From positions 979,393 through 1,043,392 of the forward strand of contig JABTUM010000002.1 of NCBI GenBank assembly GCA_015075375.1: 64,000 nucleotides of DNA, written 5' to 3'. This DNA comes from Planctomycetota bacterium. Its GTDB lineage: Bacteria; Planctomycetota; SZUA-567; H5-PLA8. The notes below the pieces were generated by a model, which saw only the letters and a program-made list of their open reading frames with translations, had not been told where the DNA came from and made no database searches. This document shows positions 18,652-27,813 of this stretch, piece by piece (within the stretch, counting starts at the first letter, position 1; each line of letters starts with the position of its first letter). The translations under genes were made by a program, and so were the position numbers.

Positions 18652-19749
18652 ATGCGTGGGAATGGCACATGGATTTGCGCGCTGGTTTTAGGCTGGGCCG
18701 CGGCGGCGCACGGAGTGGAACTGGACCGCGTGAAGAGCGCGGCCGACGGAGGGGCGAACTGGCTGATCGAGCAGTTTGACCTCAAGACGGGGATATTCGG
18801 GGCCAGCGAGGTGAACAAGCTGCCCGGGATCCAGGGTCTGGCGATCCGGGTGCTTTCGGAACATCACCGCAAGTACAGCGAGCCGCTGGGGCCGTTCATG
18901 ACCGAGCCGGTGAAGTACATCCTGAAGCAGCAGCAGGAAGACGGCTCGATCCGGATCGAAGGGCAAGGCTTCGATACGTACAACACGGCGCTGGCGCTGC
19001 ACGGGCTGGCGGCGTTGAAGAATCCGAAGTACACGGACGCGATCTCCAAGGCGCGCGCGTACCTGCTGACGGCGCAGTCGAAGGACGGCGGCTTTACCTA
19101 CGGCTACGGCTTCCGGCAGGGCGGCGACCTGAGCAATACGTGGTGCGCGCTTTCGAGCCTCAAGGCGGCGGGCGAGAAGGACGCCAAGGTCTTCGAAGCG
19201 GCGCTGAACTTCATCCGGCGCGTGCAGGACAACATCGAGACCAATCCCGATGCGGAAGCCAAGGCGGGGCCGAATTCGGGCGGCGCATACTACAAGCCCG
19301 GCCAGAGCGAAGCCGGGACGGTGAAGAACCGCGACGGCGTGGAGTTTCCCAAGCCCTACGGAAGCATGACGGCCGCGGCGCTGGACGGCTACCTTCAGTC
19401 GGGCCTCAAGGCCGACGCGCCGGAAGTGCAAGCGGCGCTGCGCTGGCTCACGGCGAATTTTTCAGCTACCGAGAACCCGGGGGCCGGGATGAACGGCTAT
19501 TACTACTACGTCCATGCACTGGCCCGGGCCTTCGAAGCGGCGCAGGTGACGGAAATCTCGCTGGGCGACGGCGGCAAGGTGCATTGGGCCGACGCGCTGG
19601 CTACGCAACTCCTGGCGCGGCAAAAGCGCGAGGGCTTTTGGGTCAACGAGACGACCAAGTGGATGGAGAGCGACCCGGTCCTGTGTACGGCTTACGCACT
19701 GGGTGCATTGAATATCTGCTACAAGCAGCTCAAGGCGGCGAAGAAGTGA
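18652..19749 (+). CDS. Secreted prenyltransferase/squalene-oxidase-repeat (alpha/alpha toroid) protein 1
   Basis: 365 residues. A signal peptide (about 1-21, ICALVLGWAAAAHG) precedes repeated helical hairpins of the terpene-cyclase/prenyltransferase toroid type, with QQQEDGSI, AQSKDGGF and KREGFW repeat turns (QxxDGxF/W pattern). The DxDD acid motif of squalene-hopene cyclases is absent, so cyclase activity is unlikely. Family members in Planctomycetota are annotated only by fold. The ATG at 18652 is favoured over the upstream TTG at 18622; an AAAGGA lies 12 bases upstream. It is followed 53 bases later by its paralogue. Confidence 0.85.
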   Translation: MRGNGTWICALVLGWAAAAHGVELDRVKSAADGGANWLIEQFDLKTGIFGASEVNKLPGIQGLAIRVLSEHHRKYSEPLGPFMTEPVKYILKQQQEDGSIRIEGQGFDTYNTALALHGLAALKNPKYTDAISKARAYLLTAQSKDGGFTYGYGFRQGGDLSNTWCALSSLKAAGEKDAKVFEAALNFIRRVQDNIETNPDAEAKAGPNSGGAYYKPGQSEAGTVKNRDGVEFPKPYGSMTAAALDGYLQSGLKADAPEVQAALRWLTANFSATENPGAGMNGYYYYVHALARAFEAAQVTEISLGDGGKVHWADALATQLLARQKREGFWVNETTKWMESDPVLCTAYALGALNICYKQLKAAKK

Positions 19750-19802
19750 ACCTTTTCCGGACAAGGAAGCGTTACCAACTACGCAACAAGGAGATGCACG
19801 CG

Positions 19803-20975
19803 ATGCGGATGGGTCAACAGGCATGGGGCTGGAGCTTGGCGCTGGCCTTGGCGGTCGGTTCCCTTACGGCGGGCGAGGAAGCTCCGGCGGCGCCTCCGGC
19901 GCAGCCCGATGCGGCGGCCGTGGCGAACGCGGCGGCCGAGAAGGCGGTGAAATACTTCCTCTCGCAGGCGAACGGGGACGGCACGTTCGGGAAAAGCATG
20001 GCGGCGAAGTCGCCGGGCGTGGTGGGCTTGGTGGTCTACGGGCTGGCCAAGGCGCCGGGCAAGCGCAGCCCCGAGTTGCAGGCGGCGCTGGACAAGGCCG
20101 CCGGTTACCTGGTGGCGCTGCAGCAGGAGAACGGTGCGATCGCGGTGCCGGGCCATGGGCTGGAGAACTACATGACCAGCGTGGCGGTGATGGCGCTGAA
20201 AGCGTTGAACGATCCGAAGTACGACGCGGTGCTGGCCAAGGCCAAGCCGTACATCCTGAGCAGCCAGCTCACGGCGGCGCAGGGCTACAACAAAGACGAG
20301 CACTACATGGCGTACGGCGGGTTCGGGTACGGCGGCGGGAAGCGCGCGGACCTGTCCAACACCACGTTCTCGCTCGACGCCCTGAAAGCGCTGGGGATGG
20401 ACGAGAACTCGGAGGAGTTCAAGAACGCGCTCGTCTTCGTGCGCCGGACGCAGGACAACACCGAGACGAACGACGTTCCGGCGATGAAGGAAGGCAACAA
20501 TTCGGGCGGGTTCCTGTACTTCCCCGGCACGGGCGAATTCGGGACCGAAAAGAACCGCGCAGGCAAGGACGTTCCGAAGCCTTACGGGAACATGACCTAC
20601 GCGGGGATCAAGTGTCTGATCTACTGCGGCGCGAAGCCCGACAGCCCGGAACTGCAGGCCGCGTGGCGCTGGATCAAAGAGCACTACGACGTGACGCAGA
20701 ATCCCGGCGGCAAGGGCAGCGAAGGCTACTACTACTACCTCGTTGCGTTCGCCAAGGCGTTCACGGCCGCGAAAGTGAACGAGATCGACCTGGGCGACGG
20801 GAAGAAAGCCGCCTGGGCGAAGGACCTCGCGCTGCAGGTCGCGAAGCTGCAGAAGCCCGACGGTTCGTGGGCGAACGAAGCCGAACGCTGGTGGGAAAGC
20901 GATCCGACGCTGGCGACGGCGTACGCGCTGATTGCGCTGGACTACGCCGCGGCAAATCTGGCGGGCGGTAAGTAA
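19803..20975 (+). CDS. Secreted prenyltransferase/squalene-oxidase-repeat (alpha/alpha toroid) protein 2
   Basis: 390 residues, a paralogue of the preceding gene. Both share NSGG-Y-PG, GT-KNR-G, PKPYG-MT and the GYYYY tetrad region in the same order, so they arose by tandem duplication. A signal peptide (about 1-22) leads to toroid repeats (QQENGAI, QKPDGSW). No DxDD motif is present. AAGGAG at 19788-19793 lies nine bases before the ATG at 19803, which decides the start over the ATG at 19794. It shares an operon with the next two genes (gaps of 26 and about 10 bases). Confidence 0.85.
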   Translation: MRMGQQAWGWSLALALAVGSLTAGEEAPAAPPAQPDAAAVANAAAEKAVKYFLSQANGDGTFGKSMAAKSPGVVGLVVYGLAKAPGKRSPELQAALDKAAGYLVALQQENGAIAVPGHGLENYMTSVAVMALKALNDPKYDAVLAKAKPYILSSQLTAAQGYNKDEHYMAYGGFGYGGGKRADLSNTTFSLDALKALGMDENSEEFKNALVFVRRTQDNTETNDVPAMKEGNNSGGFLYFPGTGEFGTEKNRAGKDVPKPYGNMTYAGIKCLIYCGAKPDSPELQAAWRWIKEHYDVTQNPGGKGSEGYYYYLVAFAKAFTAAKVNEIDLGDGKKAAWAKDLALQVAKLQKPDGSWANEAERWWESDPTLATAYALIALDYAAANLAGGK

Positions 20976-21001
20976 CGGGCAACCGGGAAGGCGGCCGACG
21001 C

Positions 21002-22564
21002 ATGAACGCACGCATACGCGGACTGCTGGGAGTGGGTTTCCTGGCGCTGCTCTTCGTCCCGGCCTTCCAGGCCCGGGGCGAAGAGGACGAGCGGCGCACG
21101 TTTCTGGATGCGTGGAGCTACAGCCGCGAGCGTAAGACGATCACCGGCAGCAACCGCGTCACCTGCCGCTTCACGGTGAAGAACATCTCCGAGAAGCCGC
21201 TGGACGGCGTGCACGCGATGGTCACCTTCCACGATACGATGGGGCAGCAGGTCGGGCAGCCGGTGCAGCAGGAACTGGGGCGCATCCAGCCCAAGGAGAC
21301 CAAACAGTTCCAGGCGGCGGCCGAATTCATCCCGATCTTCAACAGCTACCAGATCCATTTGCGCCACCGCGACGGTAAGGAACTCTGGTATTGCCCCAGC
21401 GACATCGGGAACCCGGAGCCGAAGGTCGAGAAGCTGCAGAAGGGCATCGGGACGGCGCGGCTGCTGGGGAGCGACTTGAGCCCCGACCGCTACGGGCGCA
21501 TGACCGGGAGCGTGCGCGTCAAGAACGAAGGCGACCAGGAAGCGAAGAACGTTCAGATTCAGATCACCTTCTACGGCAACCCGCCCGCACAACCGCGCCG
21601 TCCGGCGCCGCCGCCGAAGGATCCCAAAGCCGCCAAGACGCAGGCGCACGCCGATCCGCTGGGCGAGCACGCGACCAACGACAACGCTCCGGTGCTGAAA
21701 GAGTGGTCGGGGAAGCTCGACAGCGGCACGCTCAAGCCGGGCGAAGAGCGCGTGATCCAGTTGATCGTCCCGCAGGCGGTGCCCAAAGGCTACGCGGGGC
21801 ACCGGGTGCGCATCACCTGCGACGAGACGGCGCCGGAGAAGGCCATGTCGGGGGGCGAATTCGCCAACGCCGAGGATCTGGAAGCGGCGCATTTCGCGTT
21901 CACGCGCGCGGGTAAGGACAACGCCGATCTGGAAGTGCGCTGCAAGCTGCGCAACGGGCTGAAGGACACGGCGAAGGACATCAAGGTCGATCTGGCCTTC
22001 TTCCTGGCCGAGAAGGGCGAGAAGAAGGAAGTGAAGCGGCACGCCGAGACGCTGAAGGAGACGGTCGCGCCCGGCGAGATCAAGGAAGTCACGTTCACGG
22101 TGGCGGCGATGCCTAAGTTCGATTCGTTCGAGCAGGCGCTGGATTACAAGACCGGGGACGCCAAGCCTACCAAGCCCGGCCCGGTGGCGAAGCTGGAGTT
22201 CCAGAACTCGCCGACCGTCGAAGTGCTGCTCAAGGATTTCAAGACGCAGGACGACGGGACGGTGCTGGTGGTCTGCGCGGCGCGCAACGGGCGCCCGAAT
22301 TTCGTGAAGGACATCAAGATCAAGGCGCACTTCCTGAAGGCCGACGGGAGCGAGCTGACGAGCGCCGAGAAGCTGCTCGCGGAGTCCGTCGCTCCGGGCG
22401 AGGTCCGCAATTTCCTGATCCGCGCGGCCAACGCCAAGGACTACGCGCAGGTGACGACCGAGGTGGGCTTTACCGAACAGCGTCCCGCGCAGAAGACCGC
22501 CGAAGCGGCCGAGACCGGCGCCGCGGAACCCGCGCCGGCCGAGACGGCCGAGCAGCCGCAATAG
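21002..22564 (+). CDS. Exported protein with repeated CARDB/FxLYD-like beta-sandwich domains
   Basis: 520 residues. A signal peptide (about 1-25, LLGVGFLALLFVPAFQARG) is followed by several Ig-like segments. Each contains a CRFTVKNISEKPL- or VRVKNEGDQEAKNV-type strand and a L-PGEERVIQL-type strand, the pattern of CARDB and FxLYD domains that bind or present other proteins. The C-terminus is an Ala/Glu/Pro tail. It lies directly between the toroid pair and the eboD-like gene with minimal gaps, which points to co-expression. Function unknown. Confidence 0.75.
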   Translation: MNARIRGLLGVGFLALLFVPAFQARGEEDERRTFLDAWSYSRERKTITGSNRVTCRFTVKNISEKPLDGVHAMVTFHDTMGQQVGQPVQQELGRIQPKETKQFQAAAEFIPIFNSYQIHLRHRDGKELWYCPSDIGNPEPKVEKLQKGIGTARLLGSDLSPDRYGRMTGSVRVKNEGDQEAKNVQIQITFYGNPPAQPRRPAPPPKDPKAAKTQAHADPLGEHATNDNAPVLKEWSGKLDSGTLKPGEERVIQLIVPQAVPKGYAGHRVRITCDETAPEKAMSGGEFANAEDLEAAHFAFTRAGKDNADLEVRCKLRNGLKDTAKDIKVDLAFFLAEKGEKKEVKRHAETLKETVAPGEIKEVTFTVAAMPKFDSFEQALDYKTGDAKPTKPGPVAKLEFQNSPTVEVLLKDFKTQDDGTVLVVCAARNGRPNFVKDIKIKAHFLKADGSELTSAEKLLAESVAPGEVRNFLIRAANAKDYAQVTTEVGFTEQRPAQKTAEAAETGAAEPAPAETAEQPQ

Positions 22565-22574
22565 GAAGATGAAC

Positions 22575-23747
22575 ATGCGCCACCGGCAGGAGATTCAGGT
22601 TCCGTTCGCCTACGACGTGGTCTTCACGCGCGGCCTCTTCGCGCCGGAGAACACGGCGCTGGCCGAGACGTTGCCGCACGCGGACGGCCCCGCGCACGCG
22701 GCGTTCTTCATCGATCAGGGCGTGCTCAGCCGCTGGCCCGACCTGCCGGACCGGATCGAAGCCTGGGCCGCGGCGCATCCGGACGTCCTCGTGCTGCGCG
22801 GTTCGCCCGTGGCGGTGCCCGGGGGCGAACAGGTGAAGAACGACCTTTCGTTCGTGCAGCGCATGACGCATCAGTTCCAGCGCCTGGAACTGGACCGCCA
22901 CAATTACGTCTTCGCCGTCGGCGGCGGCGCGGTGCTCGACGCCGTGGGCCTCGCGGCGGGCGTCTTCCACCGCGGCATCCGGCTGGTGCGCGTGCCCACC
23001 ACCGTGCTGAGCCAGAACGACAGCGGCGTCGGCGTCAAAAACGGGATCAACCTCGACGGGGTCAAGAACCTGATCGGCACCTTCGCTCCGCCCTACGCGG
23101 TGCTGAGCGATCTCGAGTTCCTCACCACGCTGGACGACCGCGATTGGTTCGGCGGGCTGGCCGAGACGTTCAAGGTGGCGCTGATCAAGGACGCGGCGCT
23201 GCTGGACGAACTGGAAGCGCTGGCTCCGCGGCTGGCGGCGCGCGACCTGGACGCGATGGCGCGGATGGTCGAGCGCTGCGCGATCCTGCACCTGCAGCAC
23301 ATCCGCGACGGCGGCGATCCGTTCGAATGCGGCTCGGCCCGTCCGCTCGACTTCGGGCACTGGTCGGCGCACAAGCTGGAGGCGCTGACGCACCACGAAC
23401 TGCGCCACGGCGAGGCCGTCGCCATCGGCATCGCGCTGGATCTGTGCCTTGCCGCCGATCTGGGCCACATCACGCCGGCCGAACGGGAGCGCGCGCTCGC
23501 GGCGATGCAAGCCTGCCGCCAGCCGCTCTGGCACCCGATGCTGGCCAAGCGCAACGGCGCGACGGGGAAGCTGAAGGTGGCCGAAGGGTTGGAGGAATTC
23601 CGCCAGCATCTCGGCGGCCGATTGACGCTCACGCTGCCCGACGGGATCGGCCGGAAGCTCGAGATTCACGCGCTGGAAGCGGAACGGATCGAGCGCGCAG
23701 TGGCCGAACTGGCCGCACGCTTCGCGGGCGCGGCGGCGGCGGTATGA
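22575..23747 (+). CDS. eboD: Sugar-phosphate cyclase of the 3-dehydroquinate-synthase fold, EboD-like
   Basis: 390 residues. NAD-dependent cyclase fold: FAVGGGAVLDAVGLAAG nucleotide/metal region, RVPTTVLSQNDSGVGVKNGIN, and a metal-ligand set in GGLAETFKVALIKD and HELRHGEAVAIG. Compared with AroB, the GVGVKNGINLDGVKN segment and the opening VPFAYDVVFTRGLF match the EboD subgroup of the ebo operon (linked to moving lipid or scytonemin precursors across the membrane). No other ebo gene is visible nearby, so the symbol is tentative; it might be a divergent aroB. AGGA eight bases before ATG 22575 favours it over ATG 22569. Confidence 0.7.
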   Translation: MRHRQEIQVPFAYDVVFTRGLFAPENTALAETLPHADGPAHAAFFIDQGVLSRWPDLPDRIEAWAAAHPDVLVLRGSPVAVPGGEQVKNDLSFVQRMTHQFQRLELDRHNYVFAVGGGAVLDAVGLAAGVFHRGIRLVRVPTTVLSQNDSGVGVKNGINLDGVKNLIGTFAPPYAVLSDLEFLTTLDDRDWFGGLAETFKVALIKDAALLDELEALAPRLAARDLDAMARMVERCAILHLQHIRDGGDPFECGSARPLDFGHWSAHKLEALTHHELRHGEAVAIGIALDLCLAADLGHITPAERERALAAMQACRQPLWHPMLAKRNGATGKLKVAEGLEEFRQHLGGRLTLTLPDGIGRKLEIHALEAERIERAVAELAARFAGAAAAV

Positions 23748-23842
23748 AGTAAGCCCAAGAATTCTTAAGCATCTAAATCGCATGCCTATATTGGCAAGCC
23801 TTGTTCTGATGTGGCTGCGTTTGTCCCATTAAGGATCACTGT

Positions 23843-24868
23843 ATGAACCGGCTAATGACAGTGGGAATCCTGTCGCTTGTGTCGTCCTTGGCGTGCGCGA
23901 GCCCAACGCGCGCGGAAGAGATTGCCGAGACGTGGGTACAACAGCTCAGAAACGAAGATTTCACCAAGCGGATGGAGGCGGAGAAGAATATTCTCGCGGC
24001 TGGTGCAGCGGCGGCCGCGGCGCTGGAGCATGCCGCCAAGAGCCAAGACGCCGAGATGCGCCTTCGTGCAAACCTCATGTTGGCCGCGCTGAAGACTGAG
24101 CCGATTCTGGTCAAGATGCAGGAAACGGTCACAAAGACCGAGTTCCTTGAGGCCGACCTGGAAATGAAGATGAATATGATGGGAATGCAGACCGGGGGCA
24201 AAGGCCACTTCAAGGGAAAGGGGAACAGTGAGCAATTCGTCATGGACCAGGCGATATCCATGAACGGGCAGGAGTTCAAGATGCATCTAGTTTGCGACGG
24301 GACGACCTTGTGGATCGAGAGCACGATTCCGGGCGGGGCCGGGAAGCGGGTCCAGAAGATGTCCCTGGAATTTATGAATAAGATGGGCGGGCAGCAAACG
24401 GGCACGAGCAACCCGATGTACCAAGTAAAGCAGATGCGCGAGAATTTCGATTTCACGAAAATGAAAGAGGAAACACTGGATGGTGCAATTATTTATGTGA
24501 TTGAGGGGAAGCTCAAGCCGGACGCGCTGGAGCTGGCAGCGAAGAACGCCGAAGCGGTGGGCGGCGCAATGGCCGCGCAAGCGGCGCGCGCGCAGATGCA
24601 GAAGTTGGACACAGCGCGGATCTTCATCGCCAAGGACGACTTTGTGCTGCGACAGTACCAGATGCTCGATGCGCAGGGCTCGACGGTGCTGGATATGAAA
24701 CTAAGTAATTTTAAGACTAACGTACCCCTGACGGCCGACCTGTTTAAGTACAATCCTCCGGAAGGCGCACGGGTGATAGACATAGAACAAATGGTGAAGG
24801 GGATACCCCAGGGCGGCGGAGGGGAGAAGGCGCCTCCGGCGGAAGGCCCGACGCAGGGCGGGTTCTGA
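23843..24868 (+). CDS. Exported LolA-like protein
   Basis: 341 residues. A signal peptide (about 1-24, ending near TRA) precedes a short helical HEAT-like section and a beta-rich domain (about 80-310) resembling LolA/LppX lipoprotein carriers: repeated strands such as GKGHFKGKGNSEQF, DGTTLWIES, and the FKTNVPLTADLFKYNPPEGARVID ending typical of LolA-like proteins. The C-terminus is Gly/Pro-rich. AAGGA seven bases before the ATG fits. The 95-base gap to the eboD-like gene and the AT-richer upstream bases suggest its own promoter, which I cannot place with confidence. Confidence 0.7.
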   Translation: MNRLMTVGILSLVSSLACASPTRAEEIAETWVQQLRNEDFTKRMEAEKNILAAGAAAAAALEHAAKSQDAEMRLRANLMLAALKTEPILVKMQETVTKTEFLEADLEMKMNMMGMQTGGKGHFKGKGNSEQFVMDQAISMNGQEFKMHLVCDGTTLWIESTIPGGAGKRVQKMSLEFMNKMGGQQTGTSNPMYQVKQMRENFDFTKMKEETLDGAIIYVIEGKLKPDALELAAKNAEAVGGAMAAQAARAQMQKLDTARIFIAKDDFVLRQYQMLDAQGSTVLDMKLSNFKTNVPLTADLFKYNPPEGARVIDIEQMVKGIPQGGGGEKAPPAEGPTQGGF

Positions 24869-24910
24869 GGGTTAACGGCGCACGCTTCTACATCTCACGC
24901 GGTAACCCTC
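24867..24910. terminator. Possible bidirectional terminator hairpin
   Basis: GAGGGTTA (24867-24874) pairs perfectly with TAACCCTC (24903-24910) across a long loop, between the convergent ends of the LolA-like gene and purH. No T-run follows on either strand, so function as a terminator is uncertain. Confidence 0.35.
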
Positions 24911-24921
24911 AAGGCCCCCGC

Positions 24922-26490
24922 TCAATGCTTGAAGTGCCGGTAGCCGGTGAAGACCATCGCGACGCCGTGCTTGTCGGCCGCGGCGATGACTTCGTCGTCC
25001 TTTACGCTGCCGCCGGGTTGAATCGCGGCCTTCACGCCGGCGTTCGCGGCGGCTTCCAGTCCGTCGGGGAACGGGAAGAAGGCGTCGCTGGCCAGGACGG
25101 CGCCGGTGGCGCGGGCGGCGGCTTTCTTGACCGCGATCTCGACCGAGTCCACGCGGCTCATCTGCCCCGCCCCCACCCCGACGATCTGCGTGCCTTGCGC
25201 GAAGACGATGGCGTTCGACTTCACGTGCTTGCAGACGCGCATGGCGAACTTCAGCGCGGCCATTTCCGCGTCCGTGGGCGCGCGCTTGGTGACGATCTTC
25301 AGGTTGGCCCATTCGTCCGCGATGCGGTCGCGGTCCTGCACGAGCATCCCTCCGGGAATGCAGCGGACGTCGCGCGCGCGGGCGCCGCCTCGGAAGTCCT
25401 CGAACGGACCGGTCTCGAGCAGAATCACCTGCTGGCCCCATTTCTTGCGCGTCGTCAGGATCTGAATGGCGGCTTCGGTGATGAGCGGCGCGACGATGGC
25501 ATCGACCTTGGGGTGGCTCATAATTTCTTCGGCCACGCGTTCGTCGAGCTTCCGGTTAAGCCCCACGATGCCGCCGAAGGCCGAGAGCGGATCGCCTTCG
25601 TACGCTTTGCGATAGGCCTCAAGCACGTCGCCGGCCGTCGCCGCGCCGCAGGGGTTGGTGTGCTTGATCACGGCCGCGGCGGGCTCGTCGAAGTCCTTCA
25701 CGATCTCCAGCGCCGCGGAGAGGTCGAGGATGTTGTTGAAAGAGAGTTCCTTGCCCGAACGCTGCCTCGCGTCGGCCAGATTAGGCTCGCCGCAGCCGGG
25801 GATCGCGTAGAAGGCGGCCTGCTGGTGCGGGTTCTCGCCGTAGCGCAGCCCCTGAAAGAGCGCGCCCTGGAGATGAAAGGTCTTCTGCGGGCCGCTCTCG
25901 CCCAAGCCCTCCATGTACGCGCAGATCGCGGCGTCGTAGCGGCTGGTGGTGGCGAAGACCTTGGCGGCCAGTTCGCGGCGCGTCTCGCGGCGCGTCTCGC
26001 CGGCGCCCTCGCGCAGTTCGCTCAGGACGCGCGGATAGTCGTCGGGTTCGCAGACCACCGTGACGGCTTCCCAATTCTTCGCGGCGCTGCGGAGCATCGA
26101 AGGGCCGCCGATGTCGATCTGCTCGATGGCGTCCTCGACGCTCACGTTCGGATCGGCCACGGTCTTCTCGAACGGATAGAGGTTCACGGCGACGAGATCG
26201 ATGGCGACGATGCCGTGCTGCGCGGCCTGCGCGCGGTGCGCGTCGAGGTCGCGGCGGTAGAGCAGCCCGCCGTGGACGTTGGGGTGCAGGGTCTTGACGC
26301 GCCCGTCGAGCATCTCGGGGAAGCCGGTGACTTCGCTGACGTCGAGGACTTTGAGCCCCGCGTCGCGCAGCGCCTTGGCGGTGCCGCCGGTGGAGATCAG
26401 CTCGAAGTGCTGTTGGACGAGGCCCTCGGCGAAGGCGACGACGCCGGATTTGTCGAAGACGCTGATGAGGGCTCGGCGGGTCTTGGGCAT
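24922..26490 (-). CDS. purH: Bifunctional AICAR transformylase/IMP cyclohydrolase
   Basis: 522 residues, the usual length. It catalyses the last two steps of IMP synthesis: formyl transfer to AICAR and ring closure. The N-terminal MGS-like cyclohydrolase domain begins RRALISVFDKSGV and contains TLHPNVHGGLL. The transformylase half shows AAVIKHTNPCG (catalytic Lys-His region), SAFGGIVGLNR and SDAFFPFPDG. It is the last gene of the purF-purM-DUF2283-purH transcript; a GAGGA precedes its ATG, 19 bases after the DUF2283 stop. Confidence 0.97.
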   Translation of the reverse strand: MPKTRRALISVFDKSGVVAFAEGLVQQHFELISTGGTAKALRDAGLKVLDVSEVTGFPEMLDGRVKTLHPNVHGGLLYRRDLDAHRAQAAQHGIVAIDLVAVNLYPFEKTVADPNVSVEDAIEQIDIGGPSMLRSAAKNWEAVTVVCEPDDYPRVLSELREGAGETRRETRRELAAKVFATTSRYDAAICAYMEGLGESGPQKTFHLQGALFQGLRYGENPHQQAAFYAIPGCGEPNLADARQRSGKELSFNNILDLSAALEIVKDFDEPAAAVIKHTNPCGAATAGDVLEAYRKAYEGDPLSAFGGIVGLNRKLDERVAEEIMSHPKVDAIVAPLITEAAIQILTTRKKWGQQVILLETGPFEDFRGGARARDVRCIPGGMLVQDRDRIADEWANLKIVTKRAPTDAEMAALKFAMRVCKHVKSNAIVFAQGTQIVGVGAGQMSRVDSVEIAVKKAAARATGAVLASDAFFPFPDGLEAAANAGVKAAIQPGGSVKDDEVIAAADKHGVAMVFTGYRHFKH

Positions 26491-26508
26491 GGGGAAAATC
26501 CTCGAATC

Positions 26509-26679
26509 TTATTTCACTCGACGAGAGGCGTTGAGAATCTCTAAGGCCACAAAGCGACCCTTGCGATCATAGTCAAAAACCACACCCCAATCCGGCTCTT
26601 TGCTCTCTTGTATGCGTCGTTGATTCAGCACAATAGGCAGGACGTCAGCTTCGCGGCCACAAACAATTTTCATATCCAT
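26509..26679 (-). CDS. Small DUF2283 family protein
   Basis: A 56-residue protein (54 if it begins at ATG 26673). MKIVCGREADVLPI, then a GVVFDYDRKGRFVALEILNAS strand pattern matches DUF2283, small proteins of unknown function with the consensus MKI-YDPEADALYI and GVI-DYDEDGRVVGIEIL. The start is set by the family pattern, as the longer frame runs back into purM. It lies 14 bases after purM and 19 before purH, so it is co-transcribed with purine genes. DUF2283 genes elsewhere are often next to DUF4258 genes; none is seen here. Confidence 0.8.
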   Translation of the reverse strand: MDMKIVCGREADVLPIVLNQRRIQESKEPDWGVVFDYDRKGRFVALEILNASRRVK

Positions 26680-26693
26680 GCTTAACCGCGCAC

Positions 26694-27788
26694 TCAATCC
26701 AACACCACTTCCGCCTCCGCGCCCGGGTCGCGCGCGGCTTCGATCGTGCCGATCAGGCTGGCCGGGAAGCCGCTCTGTTCCAGCGTCCCTACGATCGCCT
26801 TGGCGTTGAACTCGGGGCAAACCAGCGTCAGTCCCACGCCCATGTTGAACGTGTCGAACATCTCGCTCTCGGCGACGTCCCCGGCCCGCTGAATCAGCCC
26901 GTAGATCGGCGGGACCGGCCAGGAACCCTTCTTGACGCGCGCTACTACGCCCGCCGGCAGCGTGCGCGGCAGGTTGCCGGGCAGCCCCGAGCCGGTGATG
27001 TTCGCCAGCGCCTTCACGATCTCCTTTACCGTGTAGCGCGAGAGCACCTGCCGGACCGGATCGACGTAAATCAGCGTGGGCGTCAGGAGCACCTCGCCCA
27101 GCGTCTTGCCGCCCAGTTCGGCGGGCGTGTCGCTCAGCTTCATGCCGGCGCGCTCGAGGAGCGCCTTGCGCGCGAGGCTGTAGCCGTTGCTGTGCAGACC
27201 GGAGCTGTGCACGCCGATCACCACATCGCCGGGTGTGACCTTCGTGCCTTCGATAAGCTTGGTGCGTTCGACGACGCCCACGCAGAAACCCGCGAGGTCG
27301 TATTCGCCCGGCGCGTACATGTCGGGGAGCGACGCCGTCTCGCCGCCCAGCAGCGCGCAGCGGGCCTGATGGCAGCCTTCGACAACGCCCTTCACCAGCG
27401 CCTCGCAGACGGCCGGATCTTTCTTGCCCATCCCGATGTAATCGAGGAAGAAGAGCGGCTCGGCGCCCTGCACGATCAGATCGTTGACCGACATCGCGAC
27501 GAGGTCGATCCCGACCGTGTCGTGCTTGTTCATCAGGAAGGCGAGCTTGAGCTTCGTGCCGACGCCGTCGGTGCAGGCGACGAGGACCGGATCTTTGTAC
27601 TGCCCGCGGAAAAGCTTGACCTCGCCGCCGAGTTCGAAAAGCCCCGCGAAGCCCCCCACCCCGCCGATCACTTCGGGGCCGTACGTGCTCTGGGCGAGCT
27701 TGCCGATCGCGCCGGCGACCTGGTCGCCCATGCGGATGTCCACGCCGGCTTCTTTATAGGTGAGGCCTTTTTCGGGCTTCTTGGTCAC
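26694..27788 (-). CDS. purM: Phosphoribosylformylglycinamidine cyclo-ligase (AIR synthetase)
   Basis: 364 residues, slightly longer than the typical 345. It converts FGAM to AIR with ATP in purine synthesis. Family features: LTYKEAGVDI start, VACTDGVGTKLKLA, VNDLIVQGAEPLFFLDY, LLGGETASLPDMY, GVHSSGLHSNGYSL and FNMGVGLTLV. The start appears to be a GTG at 27788, 25 bases after the purF stop, in a tight operon. Confidence 0.97.
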   Translation of the reverse strand: MTKKPEKGLTYKEAGVDIRMGDQVAGAIGKLAQSTYGPEVIGGVGGFAGLFELGGEVKLFRGQYKDPVLVACTDGVGTKLKLAFLMNKHDTVGIDLVAMSVNDLIVQGAEPLFFLDYIGMGKKDPAVCEALVKGVVEGCHQARCALLGGETASLPDMYAPGEYDLAGFCVGVVERTKLIEGTKVTPGDVVIGVHSSGLHSNGYSLARKALLERAGMKLSDTPAELGGKTLGEVLLTPTLIYVDPVRQVLSRYTVKEIVKALANITGSGLPGNLPRTLPAGVVARVKKGSWPVPPIYGLIQRAGDVAESEMFDTFNMGVGLTLVCPEFNAKAIVGTLEQSGFPASLIGTIEAARDPGAEAEVVLD

Positions 27789-27813
27789 GGGATGGCCTTT
27801 GATCTTGCGCCGC

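Noticed and set aside
23836-24456. Minus-strand frame opposite the LolA-like gene
   Set aside because: The plus-strand frame has a signal peptide, a ribosome-binding site and LolA-like ending; the minus frame has none.
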